Shown: one piece after another, positions 24,386-33,629 of the stretch
Layout of the letters: each line of letters opens with the position of its first letter
How positions within the stretch are numbered: the first letter of the stretch is position 1
Assembly (NCBI RefSeq): GCF_003201775.1
Contig: NZ_QJJZ01000009.1
Location: forward strand, 1-64,000
Reading direction: 5' to 3'
Source of the DNA: Arenibacter sp. ARW7G5Y1
GTDB lineage: Bacteria; Bacteroidota; Bacteroidia; Flavobacteriales; Flavobacteriaceae
Length of the DNA stretch: 64,000 nt
Notes under the pieces: model-generated
The model's database searches: none
The model's input: only the letters and a program-made list of their open reading frames with translations
What the model was told of the DNA's origin: nothing
Program-made: the position numbers and the translations under genes

Positions 24386-24645
24386 AAGCAATGCTGGTTG
24401 CATGCCCAAGTTTGTTAATCAAAAACTCAGGCTAGGATTACAATATTTAACTTCGTCTTTTAGGCTTAATTTCGGTGTTGTGATCATTCAGGTAATATTA
24501 AAGTTATCAGGTTTAAAGTTCTTGCCACGATGCTAATTGCGGCGGTTACTATTTGCTTTGTACAATTCATCACTTTTAAACCAGCCCTATTTTGATCCTA
24601 AAGAAATCTTATGGTTGAAATTGATATTTTTCATACTTTAGAATT

Positions 24646-25164
24646 ATGAAAATGAGTGTTATTTTAGTTTTGTTCTACACATTTAGTGTTTGCGTTTATT
24701 CACAGGACAAAGAATTTAAAGGTTGGCTACCAGCAGAAATTAATTACTATAATAACCTCAAAGGGTTGGCTGAATATGTAAATGGGAAGTCTGATGTTAA
24801 TATTGGCCAGGACTCCATTATTCACAAATTCCTAAAAATCGAGGAAGCATCTAGAGATTCAGTTAACAAGAATACGGTTTACAGTATTGAGTATAGGAAT
24901 GGTGTTTTTACATCTTTTGTTAATAAAATCAATAGTCATGGGCTGGATAACCTGGATGCCAAGCCACTCCGATTCTATAAGGAAAACGATTCATTATACC
25001 GTCCATTTGTTTCGGCCTTAAAAGAAGTAGCTCCCAATGTAATGGTATACTATAGGAAGGAATGTCCCGAAAAACCTTTGGGAACACTATTGTTCGACAA
25101 CGAAACCCATAAATTAATATCATGGGTTTTACTGCAAGGTGCTGGTGCATCGTATTTCTTTTGA
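24646..25164 (+). CDS. Secreted protein, unknown
   Basis: A 172-aa protein with a clear Sec signal peptide (1-19, ending VCVYSQ). The mature protein is mixed alpha/beta (FLKIEEASRDSVNKNTVYSIEYRNG, then a GTLLFDNETHKLISWV strand near the end). No domain is recognised. It stands alone, 260 bp after the Fur-family gene and before the dispersed-repeat copy. Confidence 0.65.
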   Translation: MKMSVILVLFYTFSVCVYSQDKEFKGWLPAEINYYNNLKGLAEYVNGKSDVNIGQDSIIHKFLKIEEASRDSVNKNTVYSIEYRNGVFTSFVNKINSHGLDNLDAKPLRFYKENDSLYRPFVSALKEVAPNVMVYYRKECPEKPLGTLLFDNETHKLISWVLLQGAGASYFF

Positions 25165-25708
25165 GTTATTTGATAAGAGTTGTAAGAAATTTGGTAAAAT
25201 TTTTTGGCACCGCCAACTGAAAGCTATATTCCAATCTTTTTAATCTTATTGAGATAATCCTTTGTAATTGACAATGGTTTTATTTTTTGCCTAATGACTT
25301 TAGGGGTTTAAGGGGTGGACAATAAAACAGGCATACAGGCACGTGTCTGTGCCGGATTGTCTTGAACAACAATCCATAAGCGGGATCACCGAAGGCCTTG
25401 AGGTAATCTTATATACCTGGCCAGTGCCAATGTATAGGGCCACAAGTAGCTTAAACATTGGAGAATAAATTGTATACCTAATAGAATCAGTAACAAAATT
25501 ACTTGGTCACACCAAAATTACTACCACTCAAATAAATGCCTTACTAGCTTAAAAAATAGTAACTGAGAGTGTGAAAATAATTCCAAACCAACGACTAACG
25601 TAAAGAAAAAAGTAAATTTTTAAAATCTTCCTATATATTAAAATTGGACTTTTCAGCAAAGTAGGTTGAGATATTTTTAAAGAATTTTGGTCCATAAATA
25701 TTGAAATA
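25165..25708. other. Non-coding stretch containing a dispersed repeat copy
   Basis: No gene is supported. The section 25321-25467 is a diverged copy of the 143-bp repeat at 16727; the rest is AT-rich upstream sequence of the 25709 gene. Confidence 0.5.
25321..25467. repeat. Diverged single copy of the 143-bp dispersed repeat
   Basis: Shares GTGCCGGATTGTCTTGA, CAATCCATAAGC, GGATCACCGAA and GAGGTAATC in the same order and spacing as the tandem units at 16727-17013, then a weaker copy of the AATGCGTAGCGCC junction (CAATGTATAGGGCC). Confidence 0.8.
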
Positions 25709-26938
25709 ATGGAAAATAATTCAAAAAAAATCAAAAATAAAAAGAATCCAAAAAAATCAATTTTAATACGATCGATTCATGTTATGGGCATTCTGGTGTT
25801 ATCCTTCACCCTGCTTATCGTTGGTTCTGCGGTCTATATCGCCATCAATGACAAAGCAGCATCAGCACCAACATATACTGGACCAATTATCAATGATGAA
25901 CGTCAAAAACCCCTTGTTAATAATTTTCATCATCATACAGAAGCTATGGATGTTGTAGAAGGGCTTGATTTAAAAGGAAAAATAATTGTAATGACCGGGG
26001 GGCATAGCGGAACAGGGATAGAAGCTACGAAAGCATTTGTCAGTAGAGGAGCTACGGTTGTTGCCCTAGCTAGAGATGTAGGGTGGGCAAAAAATAATTT
26101 AGCGGAACTCCCTAATATCGAAATTGAATATGTAGATCTGTTGAAACCAAAATCAATTGAAACATTTACTCGAAAATTCTTGAGGTCCGGTCGGCCTATT
26201 CATGCACTTATAAATAGTGCAGGAATATACAATATTCCATTAACTAGAGACCAAAGAGGGTACGAGTTGCAATTTGCAACCAATGTTTTAGGACATTACG
26301 AGCTCATTGTTAAACTACTTCCGGCTTTGAAGAAAGCAAATGGCGCACGCATTGTCAACTTATCATCTAGGGGCCATAGGTTAAGTAATGTTCTGTTGAA
26401 CGATGTTAATTTTGAACAAACCGAATACTCTGGAATGAAGGCGTACGCCCAAAGTAAAACAGGCCTTATTCTATTGTCTGTGAAGTTGGATGACCTATTA
26501 AAAGATTCAAACATTAGAACTTTTGCGGTACACCCTGGTCCAATTCCGTCCTCAGATCTTTTCGCTACTTCACAAGTGGGAATAGCTTCGAACACTAAGG
26601 TCTGGCTAATGAGAGCTACTGCTGAATTTTCTAGGGCAATTAATTACACTGGCTTGCTGAACTTTTTTAGAAACCCCAATAATATTGGCGATGTCTATAA
26701 AACCGTAAAAGAAGGGGGAGCCACAACGACCTGGGCCGCCGTTAGCCCCGAGCTATCGGAAAAAGGGGGGGTGTATTTGGAAGATTGTAATATTTCAAAT
26801 GTTGTACCTAACCATAGTGACGCCCCATTTGGTGTTAGGCAATATGCTTTGGATATGGAGTCTGCCGACAAGGTCTTTGAAATTTGTGAAAAAATGACGG
26901 GTATTACTTTTAAAAAGAAGGTAGATGGAGAAGAGTAA
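25709..26938 (+). CDS. Membrane-anchored short-chain dehydrogenase/reductase
   Basis: A 409-aa SDR with a basic N-terminus and one membrane segment (about 21-49, VMGILVLSFTLLIVGSAVYIAI), unusual for SDRs. The Rossmann domain starts near residue 87 with IIVMTGGHSGTGIEATKAF (TGxxxGxG). The structural motif is NSAG, and the active site is Ser in VNLSSRG with YAQSK (Tyr/Lys). The C-terminal part resembles the WW-domain oxidoreductase/retinol-dehydrogenase-like SDR group. It overlaps the next gene by 14 bp and heads the redox island. Confidence 0.85.
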   Translation: MENNSKKIKNKKNPKKSILIRSIHVMGILVLSFTLLIVGSAVYIAINDKAASAPTYTGPIINDERQKPLVNNFHHHTEAMDVVEGLDLKGKIIVMTGGHSGTGIEATKAFVSRGATVVALARDVGWAKNNLAELPNIEIEYVDLLKPKSIETFTRKFLRSGRPIHALINSAGIYNIPLTRDQRGYELQFATNVLGHYELIVKLLPALKKANGARIVNLSSRGHRLSNVLLNDVNFEQTEYSGMKAYAQSKTGLILLSVKLDDLLKDSNIRTFAVHPGPIPSSDLFATSQVGIASNTKVWLMRATAEFSRAINYTGLLNFFRNPNNIGDVYKTVKEGGATTTWAAVSPELSEKGGVYLEDCNISNVVPNHSDAPFGVRQYALDMESADKVFEICEKMTGITFKKKVDGEE

Positions 26939-27965
26939 TTTAAACACAAAAGTATTGGTAACAGGTGGAACAGGTTTTCTAGGAGCCTATACCATTCTTC
27001 AACTGATGCAAAAAGGATATTTCGTTAAAACAACAATTCGTTCTCTGAAAAGAAAAGTAGAGGTGTTGGACAAGCTTAAAAACGGAGGTCTGGAATCATT
27101 TGAGAACCTCGAATTTATAGAAGCCGATTTGACCAAAAACGATCATTGGGACGATGCTGTGAAGGATTGTAAATATGTTTTACATATTGCTTCGCCATTT
27201 CCTTCAGCAGAACCTAAAGATGAAATGGAATTAATTATTCCGGCAAAAGAAGGTACATTGCGCGTGTTGAAAGCGGCACAAAATGCTTTTGTAAAACGTG
27301 TTGTAATGACCTCTTCCTTTGCCGCAATAGGTTATGGTATTAATCCAAGAAACCATGTTTTTACGGAAGAAGATTGGACAGACCCCAATGCAAAAATTGG
27401 AGCATATATTAAATCAAAGACCATTGCGGAACGTGCTGCTTGGGAATTTGTTAATAGTTCGGATAACAAAATGGAGTTGGTTGTCATTAACCCTGTGGGG
27501 ATTTTTGGGCCTATTTTGGGTAAGGATTTTTCAAGTTCTGTACAATTGATAGAACAACTTATGAGCGGTAAAATGTCCGCAACTCCAAAAGTGAATTTTG
27601 GAATAGTGGATGTCCGGGATGTGGCGGACGTTCATATTAAAGCAATGACAATTGAAGGGGCAAAGGGCCATCGTTTTTTGGTTACATCTGATGATGTTAC
27701 TTCCTTGCCGGAGATTGCTGGAATTCTTCGCCAACAGCAAAACCATTTTGCAAACAAAGTTACCAAAAGAGTGCTGCCAAATTGGATTGTGAAAATTCTG
27801 GCTTTTTTTAAACCGGAGTTAAAAGCTGTTTCTGACCAAGTAGGGATCATTAAAATGTTATCGAACAAAAAAACTAAGCATACCTTGGGTTGGCAACCAA
27901 GAAACAAAGAAACTATTATCGCAGATACTGCCAAAAGCTTGATTAAATTTGAAATTATAAAATAG
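26925..27965 (+). CDS. NAD-dependent epimerase/dihydroflavonol-reductase-like protein
   Basis: A 346-aa extended SDR. The nucleotide-binding motif is VLVTGGTGFLGAYTILQLM, followed by FIEADLTKND, VLHIASPFP, MTSSFAAIGYG and the catalytic YIKSKTIAE (Tyr-x-x-x-Lys). It matches dihydroflavonol 4-reductase-like aldehyde or ketone reductases. The start overlaps the upstream SDR end; an AraC regulator follows after 2 bp, so the three form a translational unit. Confidence 0.87.
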   Translation: MEKSNLNTKVLVTGGTGFLGAYTILQLMQKGYFVKTTIRSLKRKVEVLDKLKNGGLESFENLEFIEADLTKNDHWDDAVKDCKYVLHIASPFPSAEPKDEMELIIPAKEGTLRVLKAAQNAFVKRVVMTSSFAAIGYGINPRNHVFTEEDWTDPNAKIGAYIKSKTIAERAAWEFVNSSDNKMELVVINPVGIFGPILGKDFSSSVQLIEQLMSGKMSATPKVNFGIVDVRDVADVHIKAMTIEGAKGHRFLVTSDDVTSLPEIAGILRQQQNHFANKVTKRVLPNWIVKILAFFKPELKAVSDQVGIIKMLSNKKTKHTLGWQPRNKETIIADTAKSLIKFEIIK

Positions 27966-27967
27966 AA

Positions 27968-28744
27968 ATGGATATACAATCTTGCTATATCGGGCCAGAA
28001 ATCTCACCTGAGCAATTTATTCCGGAGCATTTCTTTCTTTTTTTAATAAAAGGCACTTTGAATGGATATGATGGCAGTAAAAATGTCACACTGAAACCCG
28101 GGGAATATTGTATTGTACGTAAAAACCATTTGGTGCGATACAATAAGCAAAAAGCGGAGGACAAGTTTGAAAAGGTAGTCATACTATTCGATGAAATGTT
28201 TCTTAAGCAATTTCAAATAAAACATAAACCACATATAGAAAATCACTCGATTTCCGGGGCCATTCTGCATATGAATAAAAATGAGCTGATAGCTGGCTAT
28301 ATCAACTCATTAATTCCATATTATACTGGGGCCGGAAGAATTGAAAATGCTTTTCAGGATATTAAGCGGGAAGAACTCTTACTTATCTTATTAAAGATAC
28401 AACCCGAGTTATCAGGTATATTTTTTGATTATGGTAAACCTGAGAAAATAAACTTGGAGGAGTTTATGAACCAAAATTATAAATTCAATGTGGGTATAGA
28501 GCGTTTCGCATTTTTAACCGGACGCAGTTTATCTGCATTCAAGCGGGATTTTAAACAAGTTTTTAATGAAACCCCCAATCGCTGGTTAATTCAAAAAAGA
28601 TTGCAAGAAGCTCATTTCCTTATTGATAAAAGGAAAAAAAAACCATCCGATATTTATGTGGATTTAGGCTTTGAAAACTTATCCCATTTTTCATTTGCTT
28701 TTAAAAAACAATTTGGAATTAGCCCAAAGAATTTATTGTGTTAA
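27968..28744 (+). CDS. AraC-family transcriptional regulator (copy 1)
   Basis: A 258-aa regulator with an N-terminal effector-binding half (about 1-150; LFLIKGTLNGYDG, LKPGEYCIVRKNHLVRYNK) and a C-terminal AraC double helix-turn-helix (FAFLTGRSLSAFKRDFKQVF, then KKPSDIYVDLGFENLSHFS). It lies 2 bp after the reductase gene and likely controls the island. It is paralogous to the 37736 regulator through the whole DNA-binding domain. Confidence 0.88.
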   Translation: MDIQSCYIGPEISPEQFIPEHFFLFLIKGTLNGYDGSKNVTLKPGEYCIVRKNHLVRYNKQKAEDKFEKVVILFDEMFLKQFQIKHKPHIENHSISGAILHMNKNELIAGYINSLIPYYTGAGRIENAFQDIKREELLLILLKIQPELSGIFFDYGKPEKINLEEFMNQNYKFNVGIERFAFLTGRSLSAFKRDFKQVFNETPNRWLIQKRLQEAHFLIDKRKKKPSDIYVDLGFENLSHFSFAFKKQFGISPKNLLC

Positions 28745-28796
28745 TTATTTCAATTTAATTTTATTTGGCTAACTTTATTGGACGCTATCTAAGCAA

Positions 28797-29396
28797 ATGA
28801 TTTCAATGGATTCAAGAGTAATATTGGCCCAATACCTCAAAAATTATGTTGATTTGAATGAAGATGAAAGCCATCAATTCGTCAGCTGTTTTGAGGAGAT
28901 AAAGGTTAAAAAAAGACAATTCATTGTGCAACCTAATTTTATTGCACATCATGTACATTTTATCGTTAAAGGAGCTTTCAGATCTTATGTTGTAACAGAA
29001 GATGGTAACGACCATACAACTTCTTTTGCCATTGAAAATTGGTGGATTACGGACTACAATAGCTTTATATACCAACAGCCGGCAACATCATTTGTTATTG
29101 CTCTTGAGGATAGTGTTGTACTAAGGGTACATTTTGAAAAACAAAAAGAGCTAAAACAAGCTAATCATAAGTTTGAAACTTTTTTCAGAATTATTGCAGA
29201 AAGAGGCTTGGCTTTTTTTCAGCGAAGAATAACAAATAATTTGACTTTATCGGCCGAAAGGCGTTATGATCAATTTTTGAATAAATATTCACATATTGCG
29301 CAACGCTTACCTCAATACGCATTAGCATCTTTTTTGGGAATGACACCTGAATTCCTATCCAAGATAAGAAATAACAAGGTTCAAAAAAAATCTTAA
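28797..29396 (+). CDS. Crp/Fnr-family regulator (copy 1)
   Basis: A 199-aa protein with a cyclic-nucleotide-binding-like beta roll (VKKRQFIVQPNFIAHHVHFIVKGAFRSY, SFAIENWWITDYNSF) and a short C-terminal region (LASFLGMTPEFLSKIRNNK) with a winged-helix recognition helix. There are no Fnr-type cysteines, so oxygen sensing by a cluster is unlikely. A perfect 16-bp palindrome follows the gene at 29463, just before the hydrolase. It is a paralogue of the 32949 regulator. Confidence 0.85.
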   Translation: MISMDSRVILAQYLKNYVDLNEDESHQFVSCFEEIKVKKRQFIVQPNFIAHHVHFIVKGAFRSYVVTEDGNDHTTSFAIENWWITDYNSFIYQQPATSFVIALEDSVVLRVHFEKQKELKQANHKFETFFRIIAERGLAFFQRRITNNLTLSAERRYDQFLNKYSHIAQRLPQYALASFLGMTPEFLSKIRNNKVQKKS

Positions 29397-29462
29397 TCTA
29401 CTTCAACCATTTTTCCTAATCTACTTCATTGGAACTAGGAAGCGGTTCATTGCACTTTTGTA

Positions 29463-29478
29463 ACGTCAATATTGACGT
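29463..29478. promoter_or_regulatory. Perfect 16-bp palindrome upstream of the hydrolase gene
   Basis: ACGTCAATATTGACGT lies between the Crp/Fnr gene and the alpha/beta hydrolase start (24 bp before its ATG). It looks like a dimer-binding site. Half-site TTGACGT resembles TTGACATT at 33531, beside the other Crp/Fnr gene. Confidence 0.55.
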
Positions 29479-29501
29479 ATAATAATTTAAACAAAAGTAA
29501 A

Positions 29502-30521
29502 ATGAAAATAATATCACTTATTCTAATTATTGTCAGTGCACAAATAAATGCTCAAGTAAAAGATTACTTGAATGATGAACACATAGACAGTGGCACCAAA
29601 GAATTTTTAAAAGTGCTTAACACTCCCAACGGCCCTGGGTTGGAAACTTTAACTAAAGAAGATGCCCGTCAGGTTCTAATTGGAGCGCAGGCATCAATAG
29701 ATGTAGACCTTTCAGGTATTGAAGCATCTGAAAAAACCATTAATCAAGATGGATATGAAGTAAAACTAAATATCGTTCGTCCGAGTGGTATTAAAGCAAC
29801 GCTACCAGTTTTTATGTTTATCCATGGTGGAGGGTGGATATTAGGAGACTACCCAACACACAAAAGGCTGGTGAGGGATTTAGTAGTTCGTTCAGGTGCA
29901 GTAGCGGTATTTGTAAATTATACGCCTTCACCAGAGGCACAATTCCCTACTGCGATCAATGAAATTTATGCGGCTACTAAATGGGTGTCCAAACATGGAG
30001 AAGAAATTAATGTAGATGGCCGGAAAATTGCGGTAGTTGGGAATAGTGTTGGTGGTAATATGGCAGCAGTTACTGCTATTAGGGCAAAAGAAGAAAAGGG
30101 TCCGCTATTAAAAGCTCAAATATTATTGTGGCCAGTAACAGATGCCAGTATGTCACAAGAGTCTTATAAGACTTTTGCTAAAGACCGATTTTTGACCACG
30201 GCCATCATGGAATGGATGTGGAATCAATATACCACGAACACCAAAGAACGTAATTCAATTTACGCCTCACCACTTAATGCTAGCTTGGAACAGTTATATG
30301 GATTGCCGCCAACCGTAATACTGGTAGCAGAAAACGACATTTTAAGAGATGAAGCAGAAGCTTATGGCCGTAAACTTGATAAAGCGGGAGTTGAAGTTGC
30401 GACTGTAAGGTATAATGGTACAATCCATGATTTTGGAATGCTCAATGCTTTGGCAAGTATACCATCAACCCAAGCAATGCTTGACCATGCTGCAGCAGAA
30501 ATAAAAAAATATCTGAAGTAA
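29502..30521 (+). CDS. Secreted alpha/beta hydrolase (HSL-type esterase)
   Basis: A 339-aa protein with a signal peptide (MKIISLILIIVSAQINAQ); an upstream start at 29472 would fall inside the palindrome. The oxyanion-hole motif is FIHGGGWILGD, the nucleophile elbow is VVGNSVGGNMAA (Ser), the acid is in ILVAENDILRDEAEAYG (Asp), and the His is in NGTIHDFGML. This is the hormone-sensitive-lipase family of esterases. It probably hydrolyses a small ester or lactone outside the cytoplasm. Confidence 0.88.
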   Translation: MKIISLILIIVSAQINAQVKDYLNDEHIDSGTKEFLKVLNTPNGPGLETLTKEDARQVLIGAQASIDVDLSGIEASEKTINQDGYEVKLNIVRPSGIKATLPVFMFIHGGGWILGDYPTHKRLVRDLVVRSGAVAVFVNYTPSPEAQFPTAINEIYAATKWVSKHGEEINVDGRKIAVVGNSVGGNMAAVTAIRAKEEKGPLLKAQILLWPVTDASMSQESYKTFAKDRFLTTAIMEWMWNQYTTNTKERNSIYASPLNASLEQLYGLPPTVILVAENDILRDEAEAYGRKLDKAGVEVATVRYNGTIHDFGMLNALASIPSTQAMLDHAAAEIKKYLK

Positions 30522-30578
30522 ATATTTAATAATCCAAAACAAGTATAACCGTCAGTAATGACATAAATAAATTTAAAA

Positions 30579-31103
30579 ATGAAAACAGCAGTAAAAACAA
30601 AATGGAATTTAGATGTAGCACATTCTGAAATAAGCTTTAAAGTTAAGCATATGATGATCTCTACAGTAACAGGACACTTCGAAGACTTCAGCGCAACAGC
30701 TGAAACTGAAAACGAAAATTTCGCAAATGCAGATTTTAAATTTGTAGCAAATGTTGATTCTATCAATACTAAAAATAGTGACAGGGATGCACATTTAAAA
30801 TCTGATGACTTTTTCAATGCGGTAGAATATCCAGAATTGACCTTTAAGTCCAAATCTTTTGATGGGGATAAATTGGTTGGAGATTTAACGATTAGGGATA
30901 AAACCAAGGAGGTTGTATTGGATGTGGATTTTAATGGATTGGCGATAGACCCTTATGGTCAAACCAAAGCAGGTTTTGAAATTACCGGAAAAGTGAATAG
31001 AAAAGATTTCGATTTAACTTGGAGTGCGGTAACAGAAGCAGGAAGTATAGTGGTAAGTGATACTATAAAGCTTGTTGTTGACCTACAATTTGTTAAGGAA
31101 TAG
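30579..31103 (+). CDS. YceI family protein
   Basis: A 174-aa lipocalin-like protein: KWNLDVAHSEISFKVKHMM, TVTGHFEDFSATAETE, NSDRDAHLKSDDFF and the C-terminal LTWSAVTEAGSIVVSDTIKL are the family's conserved blocks. YceI proteins bind polyisoprenoids or quinone-like amphiphiles. No signal peptide is present, so this copy should be cytoplasmic. It is co-oriented with the island genes. Confidence 0.92.
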   Translation: MKTAVKTKWNLDVAHSEISFKVKHMMISTVTGHFEDFSATAETENENFANADFKFVANVDSINTKNSDRDAHLKSDDFFNAVEYPELTFKSKSFDGDKLVGDLTIRDKTKEVVLDVDFNGLAIDPYGQTKAGFEITGKVNRKDFDLTWSAVTEAGSIVVSDTIKLVVDLQFVKE

Positions 31104-31204
31104 TTTTTGGTCAGTACTTTTTGTTGAGGCTGAACAATTTGTTTCAGCCTCAATATTCGGTAAAGTAAATGGTAGCAAATAGGAACATCTTGGAAAATAA
31201 TAAA

Positions 31205-31669
31205 ATGGAAGATCAAACAAAATCAAAGGGAGGATTAAACACCTTGGCCTTATATAACGTTGCTTTTGTGGTGTCTAATATAGAAGATTCCATAAAATGG
31301 TATGATAATATCCTGGGGTTTAAATTATTGATGAAACAAGCCATTCCCGTAGAAAAAGGTGAGTTGCAAATGGCCTTTATGGAAGGTGCGGGTATGAAAA
31401 TTGAAATGCTTCAAAATTCAGATAGTCAATTAATCCATGCGATTGTCGAGGACTCAAAAATGGATGCTCCACCCACAGTAATAAGTAGTAAAGCTCTGGT
31501 GTTTCAAGTAGAAGATTTAAAGGTAGCAACAAAAGAACTTGAAGATAAAGGAGTGGAGTTTTTATGGAAAGAGAGATATCTAGCAGAGGGGGCCTTGTTT
31601 TGTACCATGGCTTTGGACCCGGACAATAATCGTATAAATATTTTTCAATCAAATACAGTAATTCAATAA
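31205..31669 (+). CDS. VOC (glyoxalase/bleomycin-resistance) family protein
   Basis: A 154-aa single-domain VOC protein from the ATG at 31205: LALYNVAFVVSNIEDSIKWYDNILGFKLLMK starts the first beta-alpha-beta-beta-beta module, and MALDPDNNRINIFQ ends the second. The usual first-strand metal His is replaced (NVAFVV), so a metal-free binding role is possible. Its stop overlaps the next start (TAATG), coupling it to a second VOC gene. Confidence 0.85.
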   Translation: MEDQTKSKGGLNTLALYNVAFVVSNIEDSIKWYDNILGFKLLMKQAIPVEKGELQMAFMEGAGMKIEMLQNSDSQLIHAIVEDSKMDAPPTVISSKALVFQVEDLKVATKELEDKGVEFLWKERYLAEGALFCTMALDPDNNRINIFQSNTVIQ

Positions 31670-32190
31670 TGGAAACTACTAATATTATCACCAAAATAGA
31701 TCATATAGGTTTAAATGTACCGGATATTAATATTGCAACCACCTTTCTACAAGAGGCGTTTGATGCCGAGATTATTTATGAATCCTACAGCCGGGCGCTT
31801 CCACCTATGGAAGCATCTGAAGAACTCGCATCAGCATTGAACCTGGCGCCCAAGGCAACCCTGTATTCGTGTAGAATGATTAAGATAGGAAGTGGTGTTA
31901 AAATAGAATTATTTGAAATTCACGTTGATGGTCAGAGACAACCCGTAAAATCAAGCGATTTGGGTTTAATACACTTTGCTTTGTACACGGATAATATGCA
32001 TAAGGCAATCCAAAAATTTGAAGCTGCAGGAGGAATAATGTTATCGGATCCAAATCCCTTTTTATTCCCGGCAGAGAAAGGAGATAAAAATTTCTTCTGC
32101 TATGGTTTAACACCTTGGGGAACAACCATTGAGTTTATCACCTATCCAGAAGGGATGCCCTATGAAAAGAATATTAATCTTTTTAAATAG
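31669..32190 (+). CDS. VOC family protein
   Basis: A 173-aa VOC protein: KIDHIGLNVPDINIATTFLQEAF (His ligand), VKIELFEIHVDG, GLIHFALYTDNMHKAI and TPWGTTIEFITYPEGM. The metal residues look complete (His, Glu, His, Glu), unlike the gene before it. It is similar to the VOC half of the 35277 fusion. Start and stop codons overlap with the upstream gene. Confidence 0.87.
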   Translation: METTNIITKIDHIGLNVPDINIATTFLQEAFDAEIIYESYSRALPPMEASEELASALNLAPKATLYSCRMIKIGSGVKIELFEIHVDGQRQPVKSSDLGLIHFALYTDNMHKAIQKFEAAGGIMLSDPNPFLFPAEKGDKNFFCYGLTPWGTTIEFITYPEGMPYEKNINLFK

Positions 32191-32234
32191 CAATTTTCAA
32201 TACAAACCGATATTAAAAATAAAAACATAAGATT

Positions 32235-32831
32235 ATGAAAACGGCAATTATAGGAACAGGAAAAATTGGAGAAGCAATAGCCAAAAAATTAATTAAGGCC
32301 AAGCATAGTGTTTTGCTTACAAACAATAAAGGAGCTGCTAGTTTAAAAGAAAAAGCAGCAAAGCTGGGCAGTCTTGCAATTCCGGCGGAATTAAGTGAAA
32401 TAACTCGGGCAGATGTGCTTTTCCTTACAGTTAGATGGTCCCATTTGAAACAAGTAGCAGCAGATGTCCCTAACTTGGATGGTAAGATTTTAGTTGATGT
32501 TACCAACCCAATCTTGGATGATATGAGTTATGACAATTTAAAAGGAAAAGCGGCTAGTGAAATTGTACAAGAACTTTTTCCAAAGACACGGGTAGTAAAG
32601 ACATTGAATCATTACTTTTTGAAATGGATAGATGCAGACCCAAAAGTTGACAATGGTAAACGAATTGCTTTTGTATCAGGTGATGATACTGAGGCTAAGA
32701 ACACAGTTGTGAATCTACTTAATGAATTTGGTTTTAAGTCAATTGATTTGGGAGACCTGGCCACAGGAAGTAAACTACAGCAAGCTGGTGGACCATTGGC
32801 CGCGTTAAATTTAGTAAGCTATCCTGCTTAA
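32235..32831 (+). CDS. NADPH-binding reductase of the F420/NADP oxidoreductase type
   Basis: A 198-aa protein with the N-terminal motif MKTAIIGTGKIGEAIAKKLI (GxGxxG), then VLFLTVRWSHLKQV, KILVDVTNPILDD and VKTLNHYFLKW, as in the NADPH-dependent F420 reductase family. In organisms without F420 these act as small NADPH-dependent reductases. A good terminator follows at 32866. Confidence 0.87.
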   Translation: MKTAIIGTGKIGEAIAKKLIKAKHSVLLTNNKGAASLKEKAAKLGSLAIPAELSEITRADVLFLTVRWSHLKQVAADVPNLDGKILVDVTNPILDDMSYDNLKGKAASEIVQELFPKTRVVKTLNHYFLKWIDADPKVDNGKRIAFVSGDDTEAKNTVVNLLNEFGFKSIDLGDLATGSKLQQAGGPLAALNLVSYPA

Positions 32832-32865
32832 ATGATTTTTTGTTCCCCAAAAAGGAAAAAACAAT

Positions 32866-32909
32866 AGCCTAAAGTACTTGTTTTAATGTACATTTAGGCT
32901 TATTTTTTT
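32866..32909 (+). terminator. Rho-independent terminator after the NADPH reductase gene
   Basis: AGCCTAAA (32866-32873) pairs with TTTAGGCT (32893-32900), with an inner GTAC/GTAC pair, and is followed by a T run to 32909. Confidence 0.75.
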
Positions 32910-32948
32910 GCAATATTTTCAGAGTTAAATTTTTAACTTTGTAGTATA

Positions 32949-33527
32949 ATGTTGGAAGTTTTCAAGAAATATATAACCGATAAAGTATCTATATCCGAGG
33001 ATGAATTAAATGAGATACTTTCTTATGCCATATTAAAAAAATTGCGTAAGAGGCAATTTCTATTGCAAGAAGGGGATGTTTGGCGTTATAATGCTTTTGT
33101 TAGCAGTGGCTTTCTTAGAAAATTCTCAGTAGACGACAAAGGAACAGAGCACATAATGAGCTTCTCTCCTGAAAACTACTGGACTGGCGACAGGGAAAGT
33201 CTAGTTAATGAAACACCTTCAAAATTTAATATAGAAGCTCTTGAAAATTCAGAAATTCTGCTATTTAAAAAAGAGGACTTTGAAATGCTTTGCAGGAAAA
33301 TCCATGTTTTTAACAATATGGTCAATAATATATTACACAGGAGCTTCATTACTTCTCAAAGTAGAATCCATTCCAGTATTAGCCTCAGCTCGGAAGAAAA
33401 ATACAATAATTTCGTTTTAAAATTTCCATCCATCGCAAATCGTGTTCCTCAACACATGATCGCTTCTTATATAGGTATTTCGCCAGAAACCTTAAGCCGC
33501 ATTAGGTCCCAAGCAAATAAAAAGTAA
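32949..33527 (+). CDS. Crp/Fnr-family regulator (copy 2)
   Basis: A 192-aa regulator with a cNMP-binding-like fold (LRKRQFLLQEGDVWRYNAFVSSGFLRKFSVDDKGTEHIMSF, ENYWTGDRESLVNETPS) and C-terminal recognition helix (MIASYIGISPETLSRIRSQ). The inverted repeat just after it (33531) may be its site at the next gene. It is paralogous to the 28797 gene. Confidence 0.87.
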   Translation: MLEVFKKYITDKVSISEDELNEILSYAILKKLRKRQFLLQEGDVWRYNAFVSSGFLRKFSVDDKGTEHIMSFSPENYWTGDRESLVNETPSKFNIEALENSEILLFKKEDFEMLCRKIHVFNNMVNNILHRSFITSQSRIHSSISLSSEEKYNNFVLKFPSIANRVPQHMIASYIGISPETLSRIRSQANKK

Positions 33528-33530
33528 AAT

Positions 33531-33571
33531 CATTGACATTTATCAATAGTTTTTTCATTTAAATGTCAATG
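33531..33571. promoter_or_regulatory. 11-bp inverted repeat upstream of the SDR gene
   Basis: CATTGACATTT (33531-33541) and AAATGTCAATG (33561-33571) are perfect complements separated by 19 bp. There is no T run behind it, so an operator is more likely than a terminator. The SDR start is 58 bp further on. Confidence 0.55.
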
Positions 33572-33629
33572 GAAAAAGGGTCACTTCAGTGGCATCTTTG
33601 TCTCATTAATAATTTAAAATTTTATAAAA

